Part shown: in pieces, positions 54,401 to 64,000 of the stretch
How positions within the stretch are numbered: position 1 is the first letter of the stretch
Layout of the letters: each line of letters starts with the position of its first letter
Assembly (NCBI GenBank): GCA_013397115.1
Contig: VWZW01005507.1
Location: forward strand, 403,660 to 467,659
DNA length: 64,000 nt
Source: Edolisoma coerulescens
Taxonomy: Eukaryota > Chordata > Aves > Passeriformes > Campephagidae
Direction of reading: 5' to 3'
Made by a program: the position numbers and the translations under genes
Notes under the pieces: model-generated
What the model saw: only the letters and a program-made list of their open reading frames with translations
The model's database searches: none
What the model was told of the DNA's origin: nothing

Positions 54401-57167
54401 GCCTTTTTGGGGACCACAGAGGCAAAGAATGAGCTGGAGGGACTGCAGGGAGCACTGGTAACAGGCTGGAGTGAGGGGAAGGTTGCTCTGGAAAAGGTGG
54501 GACCCAAATTCCTTCAGTACACGGCAACATCCCCAAAGGCTGCGGCAGCATCAGCACCTTAGGGATGCAGGACGTGCCTTTCCTTACCTTCACTGAAGAC
54601 AAAATCTGCGGGGATGTCGAAGGGCTGGAGCCGCACTTCTGACAGCAGGAGCTGCACGGACTTCTGGTGGTCGCTGGAGACGAGGGAGATGGTCTGCTGC
54701 GCCTGGCACTCGTAGGACCGCCCGGCGGGGGTCACCAGGGCCGAGAGCCGGTGCGAGCTGGCCGTGTGCTTCCCGGCTGGCCAGGGGACACAGACAGGTC
54801 AGGCCCCGGCCCCAGGCACCGAGGGGCCTTCACGAACAGAGGCAATGAACGAAACGCGCGGGTGACGCGGCCAGAGCGCAATGCGGCAGCGGCCCCGCTG
54901 CTCCTGGAGTGTGCTCCCAGGACGGGACCCTGCTTTTGGTGTGGCACCCCACACAGCCAGGGCAGCTCCCACACCAGGATTGCCTCCTGCAAGCGGGAAC
55001 GCACGGCTGCAGCACGCGGTCCTGCGGCACAAAGGGTAGAGCTGCCTCTGCTGCCGCCAGCTCCGCTCCTGTCACGGCACCTGGAGTCCACACCGTCTGA
55101 GAAATGGTTCCCGTTCATACACTCAGGGTTCAGCCTGGGACTGGGCTGATACTCCCTACATTTGGGAAACAACCATTTCTGCGGCTGCACCTGGGCTCTC
55201 AATCCAGGTGGGAAGGAGCAGTGCCATTGGGGACTACACCACAAAGCAAGATAGGCCATAAAGACTTTCCTGAAAATACAACATAACCATTTCACCCGAG
55301 TATAAATTACCAGAAAGTATTTTCCCATCATGCCTAGCTTGTTTTACAAGCAAAGGCCAAGTGTGGCTGAGCCAGGTGGAACGAGGGATATCTTTCACAT
55401 CCCGCTCTTCTGCAGCCCTTTGTTCCCCTCCAGCAGCACAAAAAAGCAATCAATGCTTTACATTGGCAGGGGCTGATGAGGCACTGCCACCACCGTGTTT
55501 TGGGGACTCAAACAGTGGAAACATCAGTGGGAAAAACAGCCCCAAAACCAGAGTGTCTTATAGCAACAACTCTAAACGCCCTTTTCACTGGAGATGGAAA
55601 ATCCTGAGGGAGAATGATTTGCAAATGACAATATTTCATTTTTCAATTCAAGGCAACACATTTCTGAGCAAAAATGAAATAAAAGCAAAATGAAAACCAA
55701 AAGAATGGAAACCCAGAGAGAAAAGAGGAGGCTGCGGGGTGCGGAGGTGTGTAGAGGTATGATATTAATGTCAATCTCAGTTATCTTGGGAAACTGCTGC
55801 TTTCCCACCAATTCAACCATCATCAGGATTAACCTTAAAAACAATCTCCCACAGGAAAGTGGGAAGAGTCCAGGTGCCTCCCTGCCCCACCCCCTCGGGC
55901 CCTGGGTCCCACAGGACAGCCCGGGCAGCGCAGCAAACGGGCAGAGCTGGGCTCTCCCTCCCACGGCAACCGCGGTGATTAAAACCAAGAAANCGTTTTA
56001 AAGCCGGAAGCTGGTCCCGGCTTGTCGGGTGTGTTTGTGGTTTCCTTTTTCCCCTAAACTGAATTTAGCGAGTAGCCCAGGGGATGCTCCCCTCCCAGCC
56101 CGGCCCCGCGCTCGCCCGCCCTCCGGGATCTGCCTTAAACCCCGACCCCGGGCGCTTACGGCTGACGGCATCCTTGAAGTAGGTGCGCTCGGAGGTGTCG
56201 TAGGTGAACTGGATCCGGCTGAGCCTCCAGGACGCCTCCGGCCCCCGGGACGTGTTGTGTCCCTCCTGCCGAGATAGGGCCGGTCAGGACCCCGCGGAGC
56301 CGCAGCGCCCCGACCCCAGCTCCCGGCGTGCGAGGAGCCCGTACCTTCAGGAAGGAGAGTTTGAGGGTGTACGCCTGGTCCAGCCAGGAGAGCTCCAGCT
56401 CCGACTCGTTCGTGCCGCACTTGCCCTTCATCTCGGCGCCCCGCGACAGCGGGATATCGGCTTGCTCGGTGATCAGCTGCAAGCAAGGAGCGGGGCTCAG
56501 CGGGGCGACCCCCGGGGCCCCCTGGGCGCCCACGGGCCCCCCACTGCCCCGGCTGAAAATCCTCCGAGGACTTTCCGAAAGTACCTGCGGGTGTGTGTGA
56601 GTGTGTGCGTGTGTCCCCTGCGATCCCCGGTCCTGCCGGAGCCCCCGACCCCCGGGCCGCCCTCGGCCCCCACTCACATCCACATAATTGCTGGCCCACA
56701 CGTCGTAGGGGACGATGAACTTGGCGGCGAATTCGGCCATGAGACACGTCGTCCGGTTTTCCCGCACCACGAAGATGTCCTTCTCGGGATTAGGGGAGAG
56801 CCCGGAGAGGTTTTCAACTTCTTGCTCGGCGGCCAGGCGAGCCGCGGCGTCTGCGGGCACAGCGGGGCTGAGCGCCGGCAGCCCCGGGCCCGGCGCCCCG
56901 AGCCTGTGCCGCTCACCCTGACACCCCCCGCCATCCCCGAGCCCTCTGGAGTAAGCTACTCTATCGCGACGGGGCGTCCCTGTCGCGACAGAGCAGGTGG
57001 AGAAGATGTGGCAGCCGGTGGCGGTGATGCGGGACCGGTGCCGTGACAGCAACGAGTCTGTGTCAGCGCCAGCAGCTGCCTCGTCGCGACAGGGCTCCGT
57101 GTCGCGACTCGCCGCCCAGGTACTCACGCAAGATGAAAAGCAGCCCCGGGAGGCGCCCCCCAGCCAT
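48226..57167 (-). CDS. LAMP5: LAMP5 (BAD-LAMP), whole spliced coding span
   Basis: Six exons on the minus strand (57167-57128, 56850-56678, 56476-56345, 56265-56160, 54776-54588, 48404-48226) join into 272 codons plus TAG with GT-AG introns throughout. Human LAMP5 has 280 residues, the difference lying in the signal peptide. The product is a type I membrane glycoprotein of the LAMP family found in neuronal endosome-like vesicles and plasmacytoid dendritic cells (family knowledge). Visible parts: signal peptide (1-21), LAMP luminal domain with Cys 49, 91, 174 and 217 and sequons NRT (45), NES (94) and NTS (119), a membrane span (about 229-250), and a cytosolic tail ending YKHM-G, a YxxPhi endocytic signal. 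It converges on PAK5 and follows PLCB4 in tandem, as in mammals. Confidence 0.96.
48405..54587 (-). other. LAMP5: LAMP5 intron 5 (about 6.2 kb)
   Basis: GT-AG intron on the minus strand. It holds AT-rich runs (about 51.0-51.1 and 52.1-52.75 kb), a short TA run near 52.38 kb, A-runs near 49.4, 52.3 and 52.42 kb, and two adjacent inverted repeats at 53786-53839. No coding exon or recognised transposon is seen. Confidence 0.85.
53786..53839. promoter_or_regulatory. Two adjacent short inverted repeats in LAMP5 intron 5
   Basis: GTAGTGCTA-AGG-TAGCACTAC (53786-53806) has perfect 9-nt arms, and CTCACCT-AATTC-AGGTGAG (53821-53839) has perfect 7-nt arms. They sit 14 nt apart in AT-rich sequence. The second resembles paired E-box or half-site arrangements for dimeric factors. 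No known named element is recognised. Confidence 0.3.
54588..54776 (-). CDS. LAMP5: LAMP5 exon 5 (luminal domain, third cysteine)
   Basis: This 189-nt exon completes codon 151 (Pro) and runs through Glu 213 plus one base. It encodes GKHTASSHRLSALVTPAGRS, then YECQAQQTISL with Cys 174, and RLQPFDIPADFVFSE. The YECQ and QPFDI segments are LAMP family hallmarks. Confidence 0.96.
54777..56159 (-). other. LAMP5: LAMP5 intron 4
   Basis: GT-AG intron of 1.4 kb with a GC gradient rising toward the promoter. One unresolved base (N) lies at 55993. No other feature is recognised. Confidence 0.85.
56160..56265 (-). CDS. LAMP5: LAMP5 exon 4
   Basis: This 106-nt exon encodes residues 116-150 plus one base: EGHNTSRGPEASWRLSRIQF and TYDTSERTYFKDAVS. 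It contains the NTS sequon at 119. It is bounded by very short introns (79 nt upstream). Confidence 0.96.
56266..56344 (-). other. LAMP5: LAMP5 intron 3, only 79 nt
   Basis: A very short GC-rich intron with gtacgg donor and ctcggcag acceptor, near the lower size limit for vertebrate introns. Confidence 0.9.
56345..56476 (-). CDS. LAMP5: LAMP5 exon 3
   Basis: This 132-nt exon encodes residues 72-115 in phase 0: LITEQADIPLSRGAEMKGKC with Cys 91, GTNESELELSW with the NES sequon at 94, and DQAYTLKLSFLK. Mammals have the same layout with several substitutions in the GTNES stretch. Confidence 0.96.
56477..56677 (-). other. LAMP5: LAMP5 intron 2, 201 nt
   Basis: A short GC-rich intron with gtgagt donor and cttgcag acceptor. 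It contains a GT/GTGTG run (about 56590-56613 on the plus strand). Confidence 0.9.
56678..56850 (-). CDS. LAMP5: LAMP5 exon 2 (start of mature protein)
   Basis: This 173-nt exon completes His 14 and encodes through Asp 71. After the AAARLAA end of the signal peptide it gives EQEVENLSGLSPNPEKDIFV and ENRTTCLMAEFAAKFIVPYD, nearly identical to mammalian LAMP5. It holds the NRT sequon (45) and Cys 49. Confidence 0.97.
56851..57127 (-). other. LAMP5: LAMP5 intron 1, 277 nt, CpG-rich
   Basis: A short intron with gtgagt donor and ccgcag acceptor inside the CpG island. It holds four TCGCGA-centred palindromes, described separately. Confidence 0.9.
56965..57107. promoter_or_regulatory. Cluster of four TCGCGA palindromes in LAMP5 intron 1
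   Basis: TCGCGA occurs at 56965, 56984, 57084 and 57102. One copy is the perfect ten-mer palindrome TGTCGCGACA (56982-56991) and two others match GTCGCGAC. They form two pairs spaced 19 and 18 nt apart. Such double-CpG palindromes are rare in vertebrate DNA, so four in 143 bp is unlikely by chance even in a CpG island. Which factor binds is unknown to me. Confidence 0.45.
57128..57167 (-). CDS. LAMP5: LAMP5 exon 1 (signal peptide start)
   Basis: The start ATG at 57167-57165 is in strong context (AGG before, G after). It encodes MAGGRLPGLLFIL plus one base; together with exon 2 it makes a 21-residue signal peptide with a hydrophobic core and an Ala-rich cleavage zone. No upstream in-frame ATG giving the longer mammalian N terminus is seen. 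The start is inferred from splicing phase and the signal-peptide fit. Confidence 0.88.
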
Positions 57168-57501
57168 CCTCCCTGCTCGGTCCCGGCGTGGCCGCGGCTG
57201 CTGCAGCTGCTCCTCCGAAAGGTCCGCTCCAGAGAAAAGAAAAAAAATTAAAAATAAAAACGATGAAAAAAAAGCCGCACACCTCCTTTCTCAGGAGCCG
57301 CACAGGCTGCAAAAGCACTCTGCTGCGGAGTGCCGGGGAGGAGGGACGGGGAAAGTGTGTGGGTGTGCGGGGAGGAGGAGGAGGAGGAGGGGAGATGCCG
57401 GCGGAGCTGATGGAGCGCCCACGCCGAGGGACGGGGCGTACGCGCAGCCGGGCGAGGAGGAGGGAAGAAGGGATTCCCCCCCTCCGGCGCCGGGGCCCGC
57501 T

Positions 57502-57514
57502 NNNNNNNNNNNNN
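57502..57514. other. Assembly gap (13 N)
   Basis: Thirteen unresolved bases in the GC-rich LAMP5 upstream region, a typical place for sequencing dropout. Single Ns also occur at 55993, 58159 and 63178. Confidence 0.99.
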
Positions 57515-58440
57515 CGCCCGCTGCACGCGCGGAAGGGCTGCCGGGGATCCCGGCGGGGACCTCGGGCCGCCCGCCGTGGCGCTGGAGCGGAGCGGGGCTC
57601 TCCCCGAGCGCTCCCCGGGCAGGGCCGGCGCTGGGAGCGGGGCCGGGACCCCCTCGGCCCGGGGTCGTGGCCCCCGTCCCTGCCGGAGACGCAGGCGGGA
57701 TGGAGGAGGGGATACCTATTCCAGCGCCGGCTGCTCACAGAGCGTCACTAATTTCGGTGAAGGCGAACAGCTGCTCCGCGTGTTAATTTAGGAAGAAACG
57801 TGCAGCTATTTTTGTGTGGCAAGGTCAGAAGCAAACCCGCATCCTTCTGCGAACGGCTATCGACACACCTGAGCTCTAAGATGTGACAAACCACAACACG
57901 CACCGTAACATAAAACCCAACAGCCCCGAGAGGGTGCATTAAAACAGAAACAACACCGGTCGTGCCTGTGCGGGGCGTTTTTGTGGGGGACAGGCAGGAG
58001 GTCCCGAGGAGGAGGACCTGGAGTGCGCCTCGGAGGTGGGACAGGTGCCAGCTGAGCCGGGGCACTCGGGGATTTGTCCCTGGCCGGGTCAAGAATGCGG
58101 GACTGCGAGGCCCGGCACTGAGCGGAGAGGGGGCTGCGAGGCGGAGTGAGAGCAGAGANAGAGCTGCCCGCGCCCTGCCCGGAGCCCCTCAACTCCCCGC
58201 CAGCCCAGCGCCTTCCCTCCCTCGCTCTCAGCCCGGGGCAGGGGCGGCGCTGCCCCCCGGGCTGGCGGCAGCGGGGCTGCGGGAGGAGCGGGCGATCCCA
58301 GCCTGGAGCGCCGGCAGCTGCCACTCCGTGCCGGGCTGCGAGGTGGGAGCGCGGCCGACTCCCGCGCTGCTCCCGGGTGATGCGACGTTGAAATATTTCT
58401 TCCCGCCTTTCATCGGGATCTTTTTTTTGGAGCTTTAACG

Positions 58441-61239
58441 CGCTGCCACCCTCGCCCCGGGGCCAGGAGCACATCCAAATATTTACGATTGACAGCGACA
58501 CCAGTCCCAGGAGCAGCGGGGATGAGGATCCCTATACTGAGGATTTTTTTTGGTAAAAAGCCAAAGGGACAACAGCTATCCGGAGTGATGGCATTGCGCG
58601 GATTTACGACCAATTCACATTTCTAGTTTAGGAAAAGGCATCTGAAGGAAACGGTCCAGGGTTTTGCAAAGCAAGATATTGCAAGGTGAGTTTTGATTGT
58701 GGACAGCTGCTCTTTCTCTGCCAGGGCACAGAGAGGGGCTTTCTTGCTGGGAAACGGCTTTTTTAAACAATAAAAGCTTATACTGAAGGAACATACCGAT
58801 TTTTGTAACTATAATGTTGAAATTCCTTGTCTGCTTTCTGTACCTATTAAATATGTTCTGACTATTTTCTCTCTCACCTATTTCATGACAAAAAGCCATT
58901 CCTGCACACCCCTAAATAGAGTCAGACCCGTGTTGGTTGTGATACAGGATTAACCTATGGATAATAATTTCAGGGGACTATATAAAGGAAAAAATATAGT
59001 CTTCTATAAAACATAACCTTTGACTGTAAAAGGCTGTATTTCTGTGGTGATTTTAGTGCCTGGCTTCCTCAGGTCCTTCACTGATGAGCTCAGTGATTAA
59101 CTACCCTTTATTTCCTCCTTTAGTCCACTACTTAATTTCCAGGCTTTTTGAGGTTTCTAGGTGGATTCTAAGCCCCAAAATACACGATCCTGAGCAGCTG
59201 CCCCTGCATCCAGCCTGTACAGGAGGGTCCAGGGAGCAGCTGGGAGAGAGCAGCTGTGCTGGAGACAGGGGCAAGGCTGCCCCACAGCCCCACGGCACAG
59301 AACTGTGCTCCCCCAGCTGCACAGCACAATAACAAAGCCTTCAGCTCCAGTGACAATTGCCACTTCCAGCCTGCAGAGCCGTGTTCATCCTGCTCTCCGT
59401 GGCAAAAAAAGGGAAAGGCCTAAGATTTCCTAGCACCAAACAACTCCCAAAACATGGACAGAACAGAAAGGTCTCACCTGAGGGAGCCAGTGCAGCATCA
59501 GCTACCCTGAAATGCTGTGACCAGGGACAGTTTATGGTCCCAGACTGGGTCACCTGGCACCAGCCCTGCCACCTGCCCTTACCCTCAGCTCTGGAGACTG
59601 CCTGGGTATCTCTGAAGGCTGAATCCCCCTTGCTACCCCCAACGACCGGACAACTCTTACCAGCCTCCTCGAAGGGAGCACACAGCACGGTGACAGCCAG
59701 GACCACTGCTGGCACATCCAGCAGGAACAGGGCTTTCCAGCCGATCGTGTTTGTCACCTGCAGCTGGTTTCACAGGCAGTCCCTGGGCAACAGCACCTGG
59801 AGTCTGCAAGGAAATCAGCTCCTGAGAGGTATTTTGGGTCTCTGGTGATGAAGTTTAACTGCACTCAGGTGGTGCAGGGGTTAAATTGGAGCCCACCTGG
59901 AAACAGTCAAGTTAATGACCAACCCCCAAATTACTGGAAGTGAAAGAATAGCAGGCTGCCTGTGAGGCCAGGGTGTCACGACCCTCCCTATCTCAGCTGA
60001 ACTGAATTTATCTGAAGAGATTCAGAGAGGGAGAATCTGCCACTTCCCTCGATGAAATTTCTCTGAAGTGGAATCCATCACCCAGGCAGGCAATGACATT
60101 TTAAACCGCTTTAACTCAGTATCAATGTTTAAATTGATTAGCCTATTTCATCTCAACAGAAATTCTCATCTCATTACATTAGTGGCCAAACTTCAAATAA
60201 TTTTTGAATGAAATACTACTTAAACAGTATTTCGAAACACTTAGCTGACAAAATTCATCACTTAATTTCAAATTACTGCCTGCATTTTATGCTAAATTGT
60301 CAGCGGATGAAATACATATCCATGTGGGGAGCTGAAGTTTCCTACTCGGCCGTTTCACAGAAGCCCATTTTTCTCTCTGAACTGATGGATGTCTCACTCC
60401 TGGCTGAGCAGGGAGCACAGACTCAGACAGAGGCTCTGGACAGTATTTTCTGGCCTTCCAAAACCTGTGTTTTCCCCTGAGGGATGGGATGCTCACCAAG
60501 GAATTAAATAGGCATGTTTGATCTTCCTCAGAGAGGACCGTGGTCTGAACCCAAGCCCTCCATTCCTAGTGGTTTCTTTAACAGGCAGGGCAAGGTTTTC
60601 CAGCCAGGCTCTATGTGAGCCTGAGATGCTTCACCATCCACTTCCCTCCATACCTGGTCTGTCATTTGCTTCTCCTTACAGGCTAAAAACCACTGCAGTA
60701 GGCAACAGTATAAAATTCCAGCTCATGGCACTGTCTCCACAAGCTGTGCTTTAGAGGACATTTTTAATTAAAAGAAAAATCATAATAAAAGTCCTGTCCA
60801 GCTCCATCCAGCACTTGAGCCAGTCTTAGAGTGCAGGGGGAGCTGCTCCCAGTACTTGTCTTTTAAAACCTTATGGATCATAAAGGACCAGGAAATGCCT
60901 CCACAGGCTGTGGCATCAGAATGGGAATTCTGAATATGCATCACAAGTTTGTTTGAACCCTGCTTTAAACACCTAAAGATTCACTGACCTCTATCTCAGT
61001 TGCTGCTAAACTGCACTCAGGTTGCTGCATTTCCAGGTTGTGCTGCTACACTTCACTGGGGCAGTTCTCTAGTGCTGCACAGTGCTTCTATCACTTACAT
61101 AAAATTAAAAAAAAAAAAGACTCCTTTGACTAAATAAGCTGTGATAGAAATATATTTACACTATGCACATTTTTACAGGAAATACAACTTGCTAAAAATT
61201 TGCAATTTATAACACCACCACCCTGCAATTCACTGCAGT
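58441..61239. other. Intergenic spacer between LAMP5 promoter and PLCB4 3' end
   Basis: No gene, transposon or RNA is recognised. The largest open frames (59357-59848 plus, 59341-59757 minus) overlap on opposite strands and have no domain resemblance. The part next to the CpG island (to about 59.0 kb) may hold LAMP5 upstream regulatory DNA. Confidence 0.6.
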
Positions 61240-62998
61240 CAAAACTAAAGGATTTGAATTTTTAAGGTTTTTATTAGAGAAGTCGAAAGTTTCATCTCAG
61301 GACTGACAGTAACATAATTATCTCTCTTCATTTATTTTGTTTATAGTAATATGTAGAATTTGTTTGTACAAGCATATACAACAAAGTAATTGGTGCTTAG
61401 TACATTGAAATCAGGAATCTGATTTGTTCTAAACTACCAGTTTTCCATGCAGTCATCTTTGAATTGGCAGCATGGACAAATTCCAAGCCGAATGCTTACA
61501 TGCATTGTTTTGCAATATAACTACAGCAAGCTCTGGAAACATGCAAATTAACACATTAGCAAATTGTTTTTATATCTAATGGACATAAAAAGGTTATTCC
61601 TGATATGAAATTCTGAAAATCTGCATAAATACTTCTGTGTAAAATTAAATTAGTTATGTACTTCTCTTTTACTACAAGTATCAAGAATGCCCACGTAATT
61701 AATATACACACATATATATAGAGACCTTGTAATGCTAAAAGTCTTTGTAATTAATCAAACAATATTCTGTGCCATACATTTACTCAGTATTTACCAGCTA
61801 GTAGCATGACTGTGGTCATATAGGAGGCATTACAGCCTTAGTAGCATTTGTATCACATGCAAACATACTCTTAGCATTTCTGTTTACTAATTTTATCACG
61901 TGGCAACATGTATGTGATTTTCTACAATGTTGTGTTTCCCAAGTGTATAAATACTTTTTACATTTTCACAGTTACAAACTTTTTGCCAAAAGCCATTTAA
62001 ACAATCTTTTAAGTTACAACGAACTGTAGTATCCGGGATCTGCAGCAACAGGATCAAAATGCAATTTCTATACAAGCAATGTAGGATGTAAACTTTTCTT
62101 AAAGTGCCTAATACGTAATTCCTTAGAGCACTGATCAGTTTTGGCACGAATACACTGTGTTTCCCTCAGGTTATCCACTGCAGTAACTTCTACAGGATAC
62201 TGGCTCCTCTCAGACATGATAGAGTTGATATGGCACTTGTGAATGACATCATTAGGCTGCAGAAATACCCTGTCAAGTTACTGCTGCAGCTGATGAATTT
62301 GGCTGATGACTTTGTACACGCTGTACTTTTGAATATACGCAGTTATCTTTCAACTGCCTGCTGTCTGCTGCCTGAAAAAAAACCGCTTGAAAAATAATTT
62401 AAAATCACCCAAACTCAACTCCTTACTATCCTAATTATTACTTGGCATAAGGTCCAGTTCAGTGGGCCCAGGGACATCAGGTGCCGAGCATCTGACGAGG
62501 CGTGGCGTGGCAGGGTCTGGCAGCGTGGGGTTTCTGCACAGCACATCACACATGAGAACACAAATGGGAAATTACAGGACTTGAACTACGGCTTTGTTGC
62601 CATCTGAGATGATGTTAAAGGTATCTCCTGCGTTTCGAGGCTCTGATCGTGTGATTCTGACACAGGCAACGTGCCTGGTGAGATACAGAAAGGAAAACAG
62701 GACGGAGTTTAAAATAAACTCTCTTCATCTTCGGGTCGGGGTTTTTCTGAACAAAGGAAGTTCTTATGGAAATCCAACAAAGGAAATTCAGTGCCCAGTG
62801 TTAAAAAAGAAAAAACGCAAACCTTAAGACTTGGTGGTCCGTAGCTACACTTGATATATTAAGAACAAAAAAACCCAAAACAAACCCCTGCCAAAACCAA
62901 AACAAAAGCCCACTCTTCAACCTCAGCAATGTTATTTTGAATTTTGCTCTCATTTTAAGGATGCTGTGCTCTCCAACTTCAATTTGCTTGTTGAGGCT
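61240..62998 (-). other. PLCB4: PLCB4 3' UTR (inferred extent)
   Basis: AT-rich, non-coding sequence follows the PLCB4 stop on the minus strand. Minus-strand AATAAA hexamers lie at 61336-61331 and 61275-61270; the second would end the transcript near 61.25 kb, a UTR of about 1.75 kb. The stretch 61.3-62.3 kb has the low-complexity, conserved look of vertebrate 3' UTRs. Confidence 0.5.
61270..61275 (-). terminator. PLCB4: Candidate PLCB4 polyadenylation signal
   Basis: AATAAA on the minus strand at the left end of the AT-rich UTR-like stretch; another lies 61 nt upstream at 61336-61331. Confidence 0.45.
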
Positions 62999-63067
62999 TT
63001 AAACCACTGTTGCTGGCCTGCGATCCATCTCTGCTTCCAGCTTCACCATCTGCTGCATCTCCTTTGC
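62999..63067 (-). CDS. PLCB4: PLCB4 last coding exon (C terminus of phospholipase C beta 4)
   Basis: After a gattgcag acceptor on the minus strand (AG at 63069-63068), 22 codons read AKEMQQMVKLEAEMDR and RPATVV, then TAA (63001-62999). I recognise the ending AEMDRRPATVV as the C terminus of PLCB4, a Gq-activated enzyme that cleaves PIP2 to IP3 and diacylglycerol, with roles in retina and cerebellum. The segment is the end of the C-terminal coiled-coil tail, not the catalytic core. Position next to LAMP5 in the same orientation matches mammalian synteny. The rest of the gene lies beyond 64000. Confidence 0.87.
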   Translation of the reverse strand, partial: AKEMQQMVKLEAEMDRRPATVV

Positions 63068-64000
63068 CTGCAATCCAAAATAACCGCATAAAGCGTTGCA
63101 TTAGACATCTTTTGTTCCCAATGAAGCACGTTTCACATGAGAGTGTCTGAGTGAAACACAGGCAAAACACACTGAAGNCAGATGCAATCCTTTTATCTAT
63201 AAATTCTTAGGAAGTATTTTTTTATTCTATTCTGGGAGTCATGGATTGACTTTCTAAAGAAGTGTGTGGGAAAATGCAGAAGCCCCAGTTTTGGGGAAAA
63301 AGCTAAGGCAGATGCCAATTTACTGTTTCTCCAGATAGGAAATGTCTGGGAATGTATTGTTACTGCTGTTGTGAGAGTACTGCAATGTGTTAATGCCTGA
63401 AATTCATCTATGATCTGGACTTGTTTCTTTCATAAAGGCAAAGAATGACAAAAATCCATCAGTGTAACATCTTCCTTGCAGTAGGCAAGGTTTTTTTAAG
63501 TAGTGTTTTTAAAAAATAGTATCAAAAATTATTTTTGTCTGACCTGGAGATCCTTATGATTACAGAGGGGGTGTGTTTCACCTCAGGATTAGAATACTGT
63601 TATATGCTCCATGGGATTACATATCCTCAATCCACCTGAAACTGTATCCAAATGCATTATGCAAAATCCAGCAATGAATACATGCCAGACCTCACTATAA
63701 ACTCTGCCTGCCTCAGGCTCTGCAGGCAGAGTTAAAGCTCTATGTGTAAATGGTGACTGGCCTGGGAATCCCCTCTCAGAGGGCCCTTTTTAAATTCCCT
63801 TTCCCTCTCTGATGCACACACAGCTACACTCTCTCCTCCTGTTACCGTGTTTTGGTTTGAAACTCTGCAGTTTAGAGGAACTGAGAGTCAGCATCCCCAT
63901 TTTCCCCGAGGGTTCTCAGTCTGGGAAGTTATTTAAATCCTACCCCAAGGACCCTGAATAAATTGACCCAGAGGGCAATCTAACCCATCTATACAATCAA
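63068..64000 (-). other. PLCB4: PLCB4 intron preceding the last exon (partial)
   Basis: Sequence to the window end shows no other PLCB4 exon that I can recognise. A single N lies at 63178. Confidence 0.7.

Larger units (their letters stand above)
55850..58440. promoter_or_regulatory. LAMP5: CpG island and LAMP5 promoter region
   Basis: CG-dense sequence extends from within LAMP5 intron 4 across exons 4-1 and about 1.2 kb upstream of the ATG. The 5' UTR and transcription start must lie between 57168 and about 58440, but no TATA box fixes them. A 13-base run of N (57502-57514) and an isolated N (58159) interrupt it. A T-rich stretch, in the LAMP5 sense, lies about 75-110 nt upstream of the ATG. 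Confidence 0.7.

Noticed and set aside
56204..57046. 280-codon plus-strand open frame across LAMP5 exons 1-4
   Set aside because: It runs through LAMP5 exons and introns on the wrong strand in CpG-rich DNA; stop codons are scarce there by composition.

Overview
The window looks like a vertebrate, most likely avian, nuclear chromosome segment. Coding sequence is split into short exons with GT-AG introns, and the intron repeats are CR1 LINE 3' tails, the dominant bird retroposon. One tail ends in ATTCC/ATTCT units, a form I associate with neoavian or passerine genomes (inference). No prokaryotic signals are present. No tRNA, rRNA or CRISPR array was found.

Three protein genes are supported. 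(1) PAK5 (PAK7), plus strand: all eight coding exons lie between 5170 and 42156 and join into one open frame of 723 codons plus stop. The product is a group II p21-activated kinase with an N-terminal CRIB motif, an RPKP pseudosubstrate, a Ser/Tyr-rich linker and a complete kinase domain. The first ~5.2 kb is probably intron upstream of the first coding exon, and a ~2 kb 3' UTR runs to about 44.2 kb. (2) LAMP5 (BAD-LAMP), minus strand: six coding exons between 57167 and 48226 give 272 codons plus stop. The product has a signal peptide, a LAMP-type luminal domain with four cysteines and three N-glycosylation sequons, one membrane span and a YKHM sorting tail. Its promoter lies in a GC/CpG-rich stretch (about 55.9-58.4 kb) that contains assembly Ns. 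(3) PLCB4, minus strand: only the last coding exon (63067-62999) and a probable 3' UTR are inside the window.

The order PAK5 > < LAMP5 < PLCB4 matches the known vertebrate block PLCB4-LAMP5-PAK5 (human chromosome 20), with PAK5 and LAMP5 converging tail to tail about 3 kb apart. PAK5 and LAMP5 are both mainly neuronal genes, so the introns and spacers may hold neural regulatory elements. Several conserved-looking non-coding blocks, a CTCF-like site and an intronic CpG-dense patch are noted as hypotheses.

The most notable observation is a minisatellite-like tandem duplication over the donor splice site of PAK5 coding exon 6. It provides three successive GT donors. The second is 54 nt downstream, in frame, open, and a better consensus match than the first; using it would add 18 residues just after the activation segment of the kinase. 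The third would bring in an in-frame stop. No wholly new multi-gene system was found.
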